Below are positions 27,572 to 36,369 of a stretch of 64,000 bases of DNA, one piece after another (positions within the stretch are counted from its first letter, which is position 1; each line of letters opens with the position of its first letter). The notes below the pieces were generated by a model. That model saw only the letters and a program-made list of their open reading frames with translations. It ran no database searches and was not told the DNA's origin. Location: NCBI GenBank assembly GCA_963729215.1, contig CAVSND010000023.1, positions 124,001-188,000 on the forward strand, written 5' to 3'. Origin of the DNA: CAVQJU01 sp963729215. GTDB taxonomy: Bacteria; Acidobacteriota; Vicinamibacteria; Vicinamibacterales; CAVVIG01. Position numbers and translations under genes: made by a program.

Positions 27572-28639
27572 TCATCCTCCCGCGAGGATCAAATGTGAGT
27601 CGCCGAATTCGTGCCAGAGATACTCGGCCTGTCGCGCTTCCGCATAGGCGCGTTCCAGGTGGCGGGAGCCGTTGGGGAATCGGGCCACGATCCCTTCGAG
27701 CATCGCCAGATGCGTGGCTCTCGGTTCGTGCAGGCCGGTAATCAACCCATTGATGGATCGCGGGGGCCGATCTTGTGTCACCACAAGGTCGGTCCACCCT
27801 TCGCCGGGAGCGGTGATGCCGCGTTCGCTGGTGACGGTTTCGAGCGCACGAACCACGGTCGTGCCGACCGCGATGATGCGCCGGCCGGCGCGTCTGGCCG
27901 CATTCACGCGATCCGCCGTATCGATGGGCACACGGTAGAACTCTTCGTACGGCGGTTCGTGACACTCGAGGCTCCCGACCCCTGTGTGGAGCAGGAGCGG
28001 CGCGACCTGCACACCTCGTGACACGAGCGTGGTGACGAGCTCCGGAGTGAAAGGTCGTCCCGCCGACGGCATTTCGGCGCTGCCGGGCTCTGTCGCGAAG
28101 ACGGTCTGATACATGGCGCCGGGCCAGGGCCGTTTCACGTAGCCGTATCGAATCGGAAAACCGTGGCGGCCGAGATACGCGTGTATGTCGCCCGGCACGT
28201 CGATGGCGGCCATCCACAAGCGGGAAGGCGAGCGAAGTGACGCCGTCAACGGGTACGGGGCGAGCAACGTCACGCGCCCGTCGTCCGGCAGCTGGAACGT
28301 CGTGCCTGCGCGGCCGCTCCCGTACGGCAGCGACGCCTTCTCGCCTGGCTGCCTGACCTCGATCGTCCAGAAACCTCCAGGGAGCCGGGTCGAGAGGTGC
28401 AGCTCGAACGCGTCGCCGGTGTCTGTCGTCGCCGACAGCGCCGCGTTCAGGGTGCCGCTGGTGTTGACGACGAGCAGATCGCCGGCCGACAGCCAGCGCG
28501 GCAAGTCACGGAAGCGCGCGTGCTCGATGGAATCCTTCGCGACGTCGGACACCAGGAGACGAACGTCATCACGCCTCAGGCCGCGCGCCTCCGGCGGCTC
28601 GGTCGCCTCGAGCGCCGCGGGCAGATCGAATGCGGTCAT
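27572..28639 (-). CDS. S-adenosylmethionine:tRNA ribosyltransferase-isomerase, QueA-like
   Basis: 355 residues. The QueA pattern is readable: FDLPAALEATEPPEARGLRRDDVRLLV, LSAGDLLVVNTSGTLNAAL, HGFPIRYGYVKRPWPGAMYQTVFATEPGSAEMPSAGRPFTPELV, LHTGVGSL, GTTVVRALETV and FPNGSRHLERAYAEA. The N-terminus is the actinobacterial-like 'EATEPPEARG' form rather than the classic E. coli type. Classic QueA makes epoxyqueuosine-tRNA; that activity is likely but not certain. The ATG overlaps the SDR stop (ATGA), so it is translated with the SDR from the SoxR-controlled promoter. Confidence 0.85.
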   Translation of the reverse strand: MTAFDLPAALEATEPPEARGLRRDDVRLLVSDVAKDSIEHARFRDLPRWLSAGDLLVVNTSGTLNAALSATTDTGDAFELHLSTRLPGGFWTIEVRQPGEKASLPYGSGRAGTTFQLPDDGRVTLLAPYPLTASLRSPSRLWMAAIDVPGDIHAYLGRHGFPIRYGYVKRPWPGAMYQTVFATEPGSAEMPSAGRPFTPELVTTLVSRGVQVAPLLLHTGVGSLECHEPPYEEFYRVPIDTADRVNAARRAGRRIIAVGTTVVRALETVTSERGITAPGEGWTDLVVTQDRPPRSINGLITGLHEPRATHLAMLEGIVARFPNGSRHLERAYAEARQAEYLWHEFGDSHLILAGG

Positions 28640-29370
28640 GACGCCTGCTGCAGCCATCGGCCGTCCCCCTGCTGCGCCGCGAACCGCTGGCCTCGAACGT
28701 GTTCGGGATCCTGATCCAACAGCCAATTCCAGAACGGGACCGTGACCTCCGGCAGCGGCCGATCGGAAATGTCCTCGCCCGGAAAGGCCTCCTGGTGCAT
28801 GCGCGTCCGCATGTCGCCGGGATCCACGAGCACCGCCGATATTCCGCGGTCGCCCAGTTCGGTTGCCAGCGTCCGGGTCAACAGCTCCAGCGCCGCCTTG
28901 CTCGCACCATAAGGCCCCCAGCCGGGGTACGCGCCCTGGGCCGCGTCACTGGTGACGTTGACGATGAGGCCGTGACGTTCGGCGAGGAGCGGCGCCGCGA
29001 GCTGGATGAGCGCCATCGGCGCGCCCACGTTGACGGGGAAGAGCTGCCCGAAGCGCGGCACGTCGAAGTCCAGCAGCGGACCGATGCTGCCGAGCGCCGA
29101 GGCGTTGTTGACCAGCAGATTCAATCCTCCGAGTTCCCGTGCGGTGGTCACGAGCCTTGCCCGGACCGACGCGTCTACGACGTCGCCCGCGACGGGCACG
29201 ACCCGCGACCCGTGCGCCGAGAGCGATTGAGCGACGCGATCAAGGGCCGCGGAATCCCGTGCGCCGAGGACGAGGTCGTATCCCCGTCCAGCCAGCACGC
29301 GGGCGATGACCTCGCCGAGGCCGCGGCTCGCCCCGGTGATGAGCGCTGTGCGATTCGATGGATGTGTCAT
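28636..29370 (-). CDS. short-chain dehydrogenase/reductase
   Basis: 244 residues. GASRGLGEVIARVL is the NAD(P)-binding TGxxxGxG motif and NNASAL the NNAG-like motif. Ser in NVTSDAAQG and Tyr/Lys in YGASKAAL form the catalytic set. PGDMRTRMHQEAFPGED is the end of the core. Substrate unknown. The ATG at 29368-29370 is six bases after the -10 of a promoter with a perfect SoxR-type box, so the message should be leaderless. The stop overlaps the QueA-like start. Confidence 0.93.
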   Translation of the reverse strand: MTHPSNRTALITGASRGLGEVIARVLAGRGYDLVLGARDSAALDRVAQSLSAHGSRVVPVAGDVVDASVRARLVTTARELGGLNLLVNNASALGSIGPLLDFDVPRFGQLFPVNVGAPMALIQLAAPLLAERHGLIVNVTSDAAQGAYPGWGPYGASKAALELLTRTLATELGDRGISAVLVDPGDMRTRMHQEAFPGEDISDRPLPEVTVPFWNWLLDQDPEHVRGQRFAAQQGDGRWLQQAS

Positions 29371-29376
29371 GCCTAA

Positions 29377-29407
29377 AGCATCAATCTTCAAGTGCACTTG
29401 AAGTCAA
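29377..29407 (-). promoter_or_regulatory. SoxR box in the SDR promoter (divergent soxR promoter on the other strand)
   Basis: The perfect 18-bp palindrome CTTCAAGTGCACTTGAAG lies at 29386-29403, very close to the E. coli soxS box CCTCAAGTTAACTTGAGG. On the minus strand it sits between TTGACT (29402-29407) and GATGCT (29377-29382), with the long 19-base spacer characteristic of MerR-family activation. On the plus strand TTGAAG (29398-29403) and CACACT (29421-29426) with 17 bases would serve soxR. Confidence 0.85.
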
Positions 29408-29432
29408 GCGGAAACTCTGGCACACTGCAGAT

Positions 29433-29879
29433 GTGACCGAAGCGATGACGGTCGGCGAAGTCGCGAAGCGGAGCGGGGTGGCCACCTCCGCGTTGCGTTA
29501 CTACGAAGAAGAAGGCCTGATCCACTCGGAGCGCACGGATTCCGGCCACCGGCGCTACCCGCGCGAGGTGATCCGCCGCGTGGCCTTTATCGTGTTCGCC
29601 CAGCGGATCGGGCTGTCGCTGTCGGAGATCCGCGTCGAGCTTGCGAGGCTGCCCAGGAACCGGGTGCCCGAGCGATCGGACTGGGCCAAACTTTCGAACA
29701 GCTGGAAAGCGCGCATCCAGGAGCGCATTGCCGAGCTGGAGCGTCTCCGCAACAGCCTGACCGAATGCATTGGCTGCGGCTGTCTGTCGCTCGACCGCTG
29801 TCAGTTCGCCAACCCCGGCGATCGGGCGGCGCGGCAGGGTGCCGGCCCGCGCTACTGGATGGCCGGCCGTCGCGGCTGA
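29433..29879 (+). CDS. soxR: SoxR-like redox-sensing MerR-family activator
   Basis: 148 residues from a GTG start. The MerR helix-turn-helix is MTVGEVAKRSGVATSALRYYEEEGLIHSERT..HRRYPREVIRR, followed by a coiled dimer helix and the [2Fe-2S] cluster motif C112-x2-C115-x-C117-x5-C123 (ECIGCGCLSLDRCQ), exactly the SoxR spacing. It senses redox-cycling compounds or superoxide. GTG at 29433 lies six bases after CACACT, which supports it over the ATG at 29445. Target: the divergent SDR-queA-like operon, as no soxS is seen. Confidence 0.95.
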   Translation: MTEAMTVGEVAKRSGVATSALRYYEEEGLIHSERTDSGHRRYPREVIRRVAFIVFAQRIGLSLSEIRVELARLPRNRVPERSDWAKLSNSWKARIQERIAELERLRNSLTECIGCGCLSLDRCQFANPGDRAARQGAGPRYWMAGRRG

Positions 29880-29933
29880 ATCCCGTTGCAATGTCCGGGT
29901 AAGTGGTTTACCGTGCGGCCACTCGGGGGGACG

Positions 29934-29982
29934 GAGGTTGAGGTTAGAGGTTAGAGGTTAGAGGTTAGAGGTTAGAGGTTGG
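29934..29982. repeat. seven-base tandem repeat (AGGTTAG) before a start codon
   Basis: Five perfect units AGGTTAG from 29941, with a partial unit before (GAGGTTG) and after (AGGTTGG). Every unit contains GAGG/AGAGG, which is Shine-Dalgarno-like. The array ends eight bases before the ATG at 29990. Confidence 0.9.
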
Positions 29983-29989
29983 GGGGAAC

Positions 29990-31006
29990 ATGATGCGCAG
30001 AAGCCTGCTGGTCATCGCAATGCTGGTCACGGCCGCACTGGCGCCGCGTCCTGCGGCCGCTCAAGCCAAATCGTCATCTCAGCCCCGGACGCCCGACGGC
30101 AAGCCCAACCTGGCCGGCATCTACTCGTTCAGCACGATCACGCCCCTTCAACGCCCCGATACCCTCGGCGGAAAGGCCACGTTGAGCGACGAAGAGGCCG
30201 CGGCCTTCGAAGCGTCGGAAAACACGCGCCTCAATCGCGACCTGTTCGATCCCATCAAAGGGCAGCCCAGCGCGGGCTATGCGCCGCGAGATCAGGGCGG
30301 CGTGCTCTCATACAACGAATTCTGGTACGAGCGCGGCAGCCGGCTGACCCGCGACAAGCGCACCTCCCTCATCGTCGATCCGGCCAGCGGTACGATTCCG
30401 TTCACCGAGGCCGCGCGCCGCCGGAACGCCGAGCGGACGCAGCTGTCCAACTCCGGCCTCGGCAACTCGTATGAGGATCGGCCGCTCGCCGATCGCTGTC
30501 TCGTGGGGTTCAACTCCGGCCCGCCGATGATTCCCGGCGCCTACAACAACAACGTGCAGATCCTGCAGTCCCCGGGCACCGTCGTGATCGTCAACGAAAT
30601 GGTCCACAACGCCCGCATCATCCCGACCGACGGACGCCCGCACACGACGCTGCGCCAGTGGTCGGGCGACTCGCGCGGCCGATGGGAAGGCGACACGCTC
30701 GTCGTGGAGACGATCAACTTCCGGCGCGAGACGAGCCTGCAGGGTTCGACCGCTGACACGCGCCTGACGGAACGGTTCACCAGAATCGACGCCGACACCG
30801 TCAAATACGAATTCACGGTCTCCGATCCGCATTCGTACACGCAGCCCTGGAGCGCCATGGTGCCGTTGTCGAGAATTCCAGGGCCGCTCTTCGAGTACGG
30901 ATGCCACGAGGGCAACTACGCCCTGCCGAACATTCTTGCCGGCGCGCGTGCCCAGGAGAGGGAAGAAGCCAAAGAAGAGGCCAGAGCCAAGGCCGCCGGC
31001 AGGTAG
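29990..31006 (+). CDS. secreted protein of the DGKPNLAG / WEGDTLVVET family
   Basis: 338 residues. MMRRSLLVIAMLVTAALAPRPAAAQ is a signal peptide. RTPDGKPNLAGIYSF follows, then DRCLVGFNSGPPMIPGAYNNN, RIIPTDGRPH, RGRWEGDTLVVETINF, DADTVKYEFTVSDPHSYTQPW and FEYGCHEGNYALPNIL. This is the full-length type of the family; function unknown. The C-terminal ~20 residues are Glu/Lys/Ala-rich. Translation may be tuned by the AGGTTAG array directly upstream. Confidence 0.8.
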   Translation: MMRRSLLVIAMLVTAALAPRPAAAQAKSSSQPRTPDGKPNLAGIYSFSTITPLQRPDTLGGKATLSDEEAAAFEASENTRLNRDLFDPIKGQPSAGYAPRDQGGVLSYNEFWYERGSRLTRDKRTSLIVDPASGTIPFTEAARRRNAERTQLSNSGLGNSYEDRPLADRCLVGFNSGPPMIPGAYNNNVQILQSPGTVVIVNEMVHNARIIPTDGRPHTTLRQWSGDSRGRWEGDTLVVETINFRRETSLQGSTADTRLTERFTRIDADTVKYEFTVSDPHSYTQPWSAMVPLSRIPGPLFEYGCHEGNYALPNILAGARAQEREEAKEEARAKAAGR

Positions 31007-31021
31007 AGTTCGGCGTCGCGT

Positions 31022-32866
31022 TTATCGCGTCGGTCTGTCACGTCCCGCGTTCGGATCGAGTGCGCGTGCCCGCGCGAACTCCTCTTTCGCCTCCGCCACT
31101 CGGCCGGCCGCTTCGAGTGCCTTGCCCAGACCATCGTGGGCGTCGGCGCTTCGCGGATCGGCTGCGACCGCCTGCTGAAAGGCATTCCGCGCCTCGTCCG
31201 GCCGTGACAGCGTGAGCAGCAGCCTGCCGGCAGCCAGGTAGGCTCGCGGGTCGCCCGGACGAAGCGCCGCGGCCGCATCCAGTTCGTCCAGGGCATGCTG
31301 CTCGTCGTGGACCTCCGCGAGCGCGACCGCGAAGTTGAGGCGGAGATCGGCGTTGTCCGGCCATCCTTCGACGGCTGTCCGGTAGTGAGCAATTGCGTCC
31401 TGCGGCTGCTGTATCTGCACGAGCAGGTACCCAAGTCCGGAATGGGCCGCGGGCGATCGCGGCGATTCCTTCAGCGCCTTCTCGTAGAAGTCGGCGGCCT
31501 GGTCCCACTTCGCCGGATCCCTGAGAAACGCGTTCGCGATGTTGACGTAGTGAGCAATGCGGTCGATTCGCCTCTGTGCGAGCGGGAGGAACGCCAGGCC
31601 CGCCGCGATCACCAGCGCCGCGAGCGCCCAGCCACGCTGTGTCGGCCGCGTAACCGTCTCACGCCATGCGGCAACCCCGCCGGCGCCGAGCAGAATCAAC
31701 ATCGGCACCAGCGGGAATCGATATCTCGCGAACACGTAGAAGAGCACGATGCTCACGGTGTAGGTCAATGCGATCGCGTACAGGAACCAGAGGCGGCGCC
31801 AGTGGCCGGCAGTCATCAACGTGCCAAACGCCGCGAGGCCGAAGACCACGGCGAAGTTGACAGGAGACAGGAGGCGCAGGATCGACGACCACTCGGCATA
31901 CACGTCCAGCGACTCGGTATCGGCGATCTCGACCGCGTTGTACGCGAGCGCCAGCTTTCGCGTGAGCTGCCCGAGCCACGCGACGGGGTGCTCGCGAATG
32001 AAGTCGAGCGCTCGGGCGGTCCAGAAGGCCGACACCTCGTCCGGGCTCAGCGTCCGGCCCGATGCCTCCTCAGCCAATCGAACGGCATCATCCTGCTCGT
32101 CGTCCGCCGCACCATGGCCAGGGACGAGCGGTTCGTAGAAGCCGCTCGCGCCGGCGTGGTTGCCGATGTAGAAGTTGGGACCGAACTGCGACGTCGTCAG
32201 GTGAAATTCACCTCCGACCGCGTAGTTGCGGATGCCGACAGGCACGAGCACGAGCAGGCAGCCAGCGACAAAGATCGCGGCCATGAGAGGCCTGCGCTCG
32301 TGAGCCAGCAGCCAGAGGAGCAGCGGAGCGGCCAGAAGCAGGGCGTTTTCGCGCGTGAGGGACAGGAAGCCGAGAATCACTCCAGTGAAAAAGATCCGCC
32401 GCCCGGTGTGTCCCGTCGCCACGAGATACAGCAGCGCGGCGGTGAAGAAGCTGACGAGCGCCGACTTTTCGAGGAGACCGTCAAGGAAGATTGCGGGAGG
32501 GTAGATGGCCAGCAGCAGGCCGGCGATCGCTCCGTACTCGCCGAACAGCGCCATCCCCGCCGCCGCAAGCAGCACACATGTGCCGGCGCCGAGCACGGCC
32601 TGAACGAAGCGGACCATCGCCGCGCTGGCGCCGAACGACTTGTAGACAACGGCAAGAAAGTACGGATAGAAGGGCGCCTGATAGAAGACGCCTTTGCCGA
32701 GCCAGTCGCCGCCGGCAATCCGGAGCGCCCACTCGTGGTAGGCCCTGGCATCGCCCAATCGGAGATCGAAAAACGGCGCGTGTGAAATCTGCCAGACGTA
32801 GGCCAGACGCACGACGAGGGCGATCAACGCAACGCCCAGGAGAATGTTCAGCCGGCGCGACGCCAT
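31022..32866 (-). CDS. GT-C (PMT/ArnT-like) glycosyltransferase with TPR domain
   Basis: 614 residues. The first ~420 residues hold ten or more membrane segments. An Asp in APFFDLRLGDARAYHEWALRI, in the first periplasmic loop, is where GT39-type enzymes place the catalytic acid, followed by YQAPFYPYFLAVVY. GRRIFFTGVILGFLSLTRENALLL is another typical loop. The C-terminal ~180 residues are TPRs (AHSGLGYLLVQIQQPQDAIAHYRTAVEGWPDN). It probably moves sugar from a polyprenyl carrier in the inner membrane. It is convergent with the upstream secreted protein. Confidence 0.85.
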   Translation of the reverse strand: MASRRLNILLGVALIALVVRLAYVWQISHAPFFDLRLGDARAYHEWALRIAGGDWLGKGVFYQAPFYPYFLAVVYKSFGASAAMVRFVQAVLGAGTCVLLAAAGMALFGEYGAIAGLLLAIYPPAIFLDGLLEKSALVSFFTAALLYLVATGHTGRRIFFTGVILGFLSLTRENALLLAAPLLLWLLAHERRPLMAAIFVAGCLLVLVPVGIRNYAVGGEFHLTTSQFGPNFYIGNHAGASGFYEPLVPGHGAADDEQDDAVRLAEEASGRTLSPDEVSAFWTARALDFIREHPVAWLGQLTRKLALAYNAVEIADTESLDVYAEWSSILRLLSPVNFAVVFGLAAFGTLMTAGHWRRLWFLYAIALTYTVSIVLFYVFARYRFPLVPMLILLGAGGVAAWRETVTRPTQRGWALAALVIAAGLAFLPLAQRRIDRIAHYVNIANAFLRDPAKWDQAADFYEKALKESPRSPAAHSGLGYLLVQIQQPQDAIAHYRTAVEGWPDNADLRLNFAVALAEVHDEQHALDELDAAAALRPGDPRAYLAAGRLLLTLSRPDEARNAFQQAVAADPRSADAHDGLGKALEAAGRVAEAKEEFARARALDPNAGRDRPTR

Positions 32867-32923
32867 CCGGGCGTCGGTGCAGGTGGTGGCTCGGCCCTGG
32901 GCGTCACTGCGCCGCTTCCGACG

Positions 32924-34018
32924 TTATCGACCGCCTGGTGTCGCCATCTGGAGATTCGGGATCGCGCCTTTCCCTTCGACGATGCGGCGAGCCAGGTAGT
33001 TGACGACCTGCGCGTCGCCGCGCACGTTCGTCAGGTACGCTGTGCGGAGCAGCTGCTCTTTCCGCCCGTGCAGTGTCTGGGTGATCTGTTCTTTCACGGC
33101 CGGCATCGACGGATCGCGCTGTCCAGCCTGTTCGTGCGAGAGCACGAGCACGATGGTATGGGCACCGCCCGCGCTCACGACCGTGACGGATCCGGGTGCC
33201 TTGTTCAGGACCGCGTCCCGGAGAGCCGGCGGCGCCTGCTGCAGCCTGGACATCGGCACCAGGCCCAGGTCGCCGCCGCGCCCTGCGGACTGTGCATCCT
33301 CCGAGAAGTCCGCCGCGAGCTCCGCGAAGGGCGCGCCAGCCTTGAGACGGTCCATCAGCATCTTGGTCTTGGCATCCGCGGCCTGCGGAGTGGTGGCATC
33401 ATCGCCGCTCCGGTTGCTCTGCTGCGGCTCGCGCGTGGGCGTCACCACGATCTGGGCGATGTGGTACGCCTCTTCAGGGACGTTGAACTGCGCGCGGTTG
33501 GCATTGAAGAAGCTGTTCACGTCCTGATCCGTCACCGTAATCTTTGCTCCCACTTCTTCGGTGACGACTTTTCTCGTGAGCAGCTCGCGGCGGAGCCCTT
33601 CCCGCAGCTCCGCCGGCGTCAGGCCGCGTTGCGTCAGCTCCTGCTGGAAGGCGTCGTCGGGGATATTCTTTTTCGTCTCGCCGTACGCGGTGTCCAGATC
33701 GGCTGCCGGGATGTCGAGCTTCAGCTGGGCCGCCTTCTGAAGAAGGATCTCCTGGGTGATCAGGTCGTTGAGAATGTTCAGTTTGGCGGTCAACACCTCT
33801 TCGTCCGAGGGCGTCTGCTTCGTGTCCTGCGCCCGCTTGTAGGCCTTTTCGACGTCCTGGCGCGAAATATTCTTGCCATTGACGACGGCCCACGTGTCGG
33901 CGGAGACCGGTGCCGCGGGAGTCGCGGTTGTCGATTTGCAGGCCGCGGCGTAGACCGAGGCCGAGAGCACACTCAGCACAATGAAGAGGGGATATGTCGC
34001 GAATCTCGACTTAGGCAT
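32924..34018 (-). CDS. PpiC-type peptidyl-prolyl isomerase with SurA-like N-terminal domain
   Basis: 364 residues. The N-terminal hydrophobic segment ends SVYAAACKS, which is not a canonical lipobox but may be a signal. Residues ~40-170 form a SurA-N-like chaperone domain (VVNGKNISRQDVEKAYKRA). Residues ~185-290 form a parvulin domain: YHIAQIVVTPTRE, FAELAADFSEDAQSAGRGGDLGLVP, ALRDAVLNKAPGSVTVV. It would help outer-membrane or periplasmic proteins fold. It lies downstream of the M28 peptidase and upstream of the glycosyltransferase on the same strand. Confidence 0.92.
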   Translation of the reverse strand: MPKSRFATYPLFIVLSVLSASVYAAACKSTTATPAAPVSADTWAVVNGKNISRQDVEKAYKRAQDTKQTPSDEEVLTAKLNILNDLITQEILLQKAAQLKLDIPAADLDTAYGETKKNIPDDAFQQELTQRGLTPAELREGLRRELLTRKVVTEEVGAKITVTDQDVNSFFNANRAQFNVPEEAYHIAQIVVTPTREPQQSNRSGDDATTPQAADAKTKMLMDRLKAGAPFAELAADFSEDAQSAGRGGDLGLVPMSRLQQAPPALRDAVLNKAPGSVTVVSAGGAHTIVLVLSHEQAGQRDPSMPAVKEQITQTLHGRKEQLLRTAYLTNVRGDAQVVNYLARRIVEGKGAIPNLQMATPGGR

Positions 34019-34076
34019 AGTGCCGCAGGGTACCGCGAGCGACGAACAATAGCCAGTTGGAACGCTGAAACTCCGG

Positions 34077-35711
34077 CTAACGGTCTGGCTTCTCCGTCTT
34101 GGGAGCTTTGGGGGCGTAAAGATCGCCGAAATAGTCGTGGGCGTACCACTGCGGCCGCGTCTGGCTGTCGGCGAGCGTGCGGACGACGCGATAGTTCAGC
34201 TCGGTGAATTTCGCCGCCGAGTTCCAGTTGATGGGTTGGGAAAGGTCGTCTGACGGTTTGTGATAATCGTGGCCCAGGAACTTTGTCCAGGCGGCCTGTC
34301 CGCCATTCGCCATTCCCGTGGCGAGCATGACGGCGGGCACACCCGCCTTGACCATCGCATAGTGATCCGAGCGCACGAAGATCGCCTGCTCGGGCATCGG
34401 ATCGGGCGAGAGCTTGACGTTCATCGCAGCACCGGCCTGCCTGAACGCGTCGGCGATTGTCGAATGGCTCGCACCGAATGCCACGACGTCCGTGAAATCG
34501 TACAGCAACATCGGCATGTCCAGGTCGATGGCCGCCGTGATGCGCTCGATCGGAATGGTGGGATAGTGCGCGAAGAATTCGGCGCCGAGCAGGCCCTTTT
34601 CCTCCGCGGTGTTCGCGACGAACAGGAGCGATCGGCGCGGCCGCTGCGCGGTGCTCGCGAAGGCGCGCGCCACCTCCAACAGCGTCGCGACGCCGGCGGC
34701 GTTGTCGAGCGCGCCGTTGTTGATCCGATCGCCGGCGCCTCCTGCAATCATGCCGATGTGGTCTGCGTGCGCCATGAGGACGACGAATTCGTCTTTCAAT
34801 CCGGGATCGGCGCCTTCTATCATCCCGACGACCTCGGGACTCGAGTATCGCCGCATCTTCATGGCGACAGCGATTTCGGCCGTGGACTTCAACGGGAAGC
34901 CTTTTGGCCGGCCGCCCGGCTTGTCCGCTTCGCTCAGAACCTGGTCCAGCGTGACCGGCGAGCCATCGAAGAGCACCGCGGCGGCGGATGGCTTGATGGA
35001 CACCGATGCCTTCATGCCATAGGCCGGATCAAACGGCGTTCCGTCTGAACGCACCCACGTGGTGAGCGGGTCGGACCGGAATTGAATGACCTGCTCCCAC
35101 GTGAACACGGCGGATGTTGCGTGGGTCTGAACTACGACGATGCCCACAGCGCCGTGTTCGGCTGCGACGCGATTCTGTTCGCTCTTCAGGTGGGCGCCCA
35201 CCTCGGAATCCATGTCCTTGGGCGAGCCGGACAACACGACCGCGATCTTTCCGCGGACATCCAGGCCTTCGTAGTCGTCGAAACCGACGACAGCATCTTT
35301 CATCCCGTAGCCGACGAAGACGAGGGGCGCGTTCAGCTTCACGGCGCCGCCCGCGATCGACCCCTCGATCATGACCGCCTCACGCTGCTTCAGCGTTTGG
35401 GTGCCGCGGGGGCCCGCGAGCGTCAGCGTCGGGCTTGCCCCGGTCAACCGGGCTTCCTGGAGATTCACCCGCTCGAAGTAGCCGGCGCCGGTCGCGCCGG
35501 GGCGCACGCCAAGGAGCGCGAACTGGCTGGCTATGTAGCGCGCGGCGATCTCGTGGCCGCGTGTCCCGGCTTCACGGCCTTCGAGCACATCGTCGGCAAG
35601 GAACGTGACATGGGCTTTGAAGCGGTCGGCGCTGAAGTCGGATTGGGCGCGCACGACCGATCCGGCGGCAACAGCCGCGATCAGTATTGCGCCGAGCGAT
35701 AATTTTCGCAT
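34077..35711 (-). CDS. secreted M28-family metallopeptidase with PA domain
   Basis: 544 residues with a signal peptide (MRKLSLGAILIAAVAAGSVVRA). A PA (protease-associated) domain lies at ~125-280. The co-catalytic zinc ligands are in order: HADH(IG), NGALDNAAG, TAEEKGLLG, AIDLDMPM, GHDYHKPSDD. It is probably an aminopeptidase or dipeptidase working in the periplasm. The ATG at 35711 is preferred to a GTG at 35720 because it begins the signal peptide. No Shine-Dalgarno sequence is evident. Confidence 0.94.
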   Translation of the reverse strand: MRKLSLGAILIAAVAAGSVVRAQSDFSADRFKAHVTFLADDVLEGREAGTRGHEIAARYIASQFALLGVRPGATGAGYFERVNLQEARLTGASPTLTLAGPRGTQTLKQREAVMIEGSIAGGAVKLNAPLVFVGYGMKDAVVGFDDYEGLDVRGKIAVVLSGSPKDMDSEVGAHLKSEQNRVAAEHGAVGIVVVQTHATSAVFTWEQVIQFRSDPLTTWVRSDGTPFDPAYGMKASVSIKPSAAAVLFDGSPVTLDQVLSEADKPGGRPKGFPLKSTAEIAVAMKMRRYSSPEVVGMIEGADPGLKDEFVVLMAHADHIGMIAGGAGDRINNGALDNAAGVATLLEVARAFASTAQRPRRSLLFVANTAEEKGLLGAEFFAHYPTIPIERITAAIDLDMPMLLYDFTDVVAFGASHSTIADAFRQAGAAMNVKLSPDPMPEQAIFVRSDHYAMVKAGVPAVMLATGMANGGQAAWTKFLGHDYHKPSDDLSQPINWNSAAKFTELNYRVVRTLADSQTRPQWYAHDYFGDLYAPKAPKTEKPDR

Positions 35712-35743
35712 CGTCTGCACCGTCTTTCGACCTTGACGATACC

Positions 35744-36286
35744 TCAGCGTGATGGCCGGCGTCGCGACTTCCTGATCGCGACTGTTTTTCGCCTCCGTCC
35801 CGTCGCCGATACCGTCTTCTTCTTCGTCGTCTTGTTCTTCGTCTTCTTCGCGGAACGGGTTTTTCCCGCGGCCGCCAAACGGTCAGGAAGCCGGTAGGCC
35901 TCCATCAGCCAGTCGGTAATCGGAGGTTCGACCTCATCGCGGTGCGTGATCCTGATCATGTTCGCGAACTTCGACTTCGAGCCTTTCATCACGCTTCGGA
36001 CCTGCGGCGCCTTCAGCGGGCGGCCGAGCATGATGCAGACTTCCAGATATTTCGTTTTCGGACGCACGAAGAAGTAGCAGACCTTGCGCGAGAACATGAT
36101 CGAGTGGTGGGAGGCATAAATCCGCTGCTCGCCAAATGACACGGCGGTTTCACGCAGCCGTTCCCACGCGTCCAGCAGGTCCTCGGACAGATCCTGCGTG
36201 AGCGCCGCCTCGGTCGTCGTCCAGCAGTCGTGCGCCTCGTTTTCTTCGACCCACTGTTTGCAGTGGAAGCACTCCCGCCCGGCCAT
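35744..36286 (-). CDS. DUF5655-like protein with N-terminal Cys/His motif and basic tail
   Basis: 180 residues. The start CFHCKQWVEENEAHDCW may bind a metal (CxxC...HxC). The middle, LLDAWERLRETAVSFGEQRIYASHHSIMFSRKVCYFFVRPKTKYLEVCIMLG, then ITHRDEVEPPITDWLMEAYRL, has the pattern of DUF5655 proteins; this match is from memory. The last 40 residues are almost all Lys, Arg, Thr and Ser, which suggests nucleic-acid binding. No export signal. Confidence 0.6.
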   Translation of the reverse strand: MAGRECFHCKQWVEENEAHDCWTTTEAALTQDLSEDLLDAWERLRETAVSFGEQRIYASHHSIMFSRKVCYFFVRPKTKYLEVCIMLGRPLKAPQVRSVMKGSKSKFANMIRITHRDEVEPPITDWLMEAYRLPDRLAAAGKTRSAKKTKNKTTKKKTVSATGRRRKTVAIRKSRRRPSR

Positions 36287-36369
36287 GGCCTCATTTTAGC
36301 GACTTCAATTGACTTCGATTACAGGGCCCTACTGGAGCCCACCCGTTCGGTGGGGCTATACTCCCGCGC

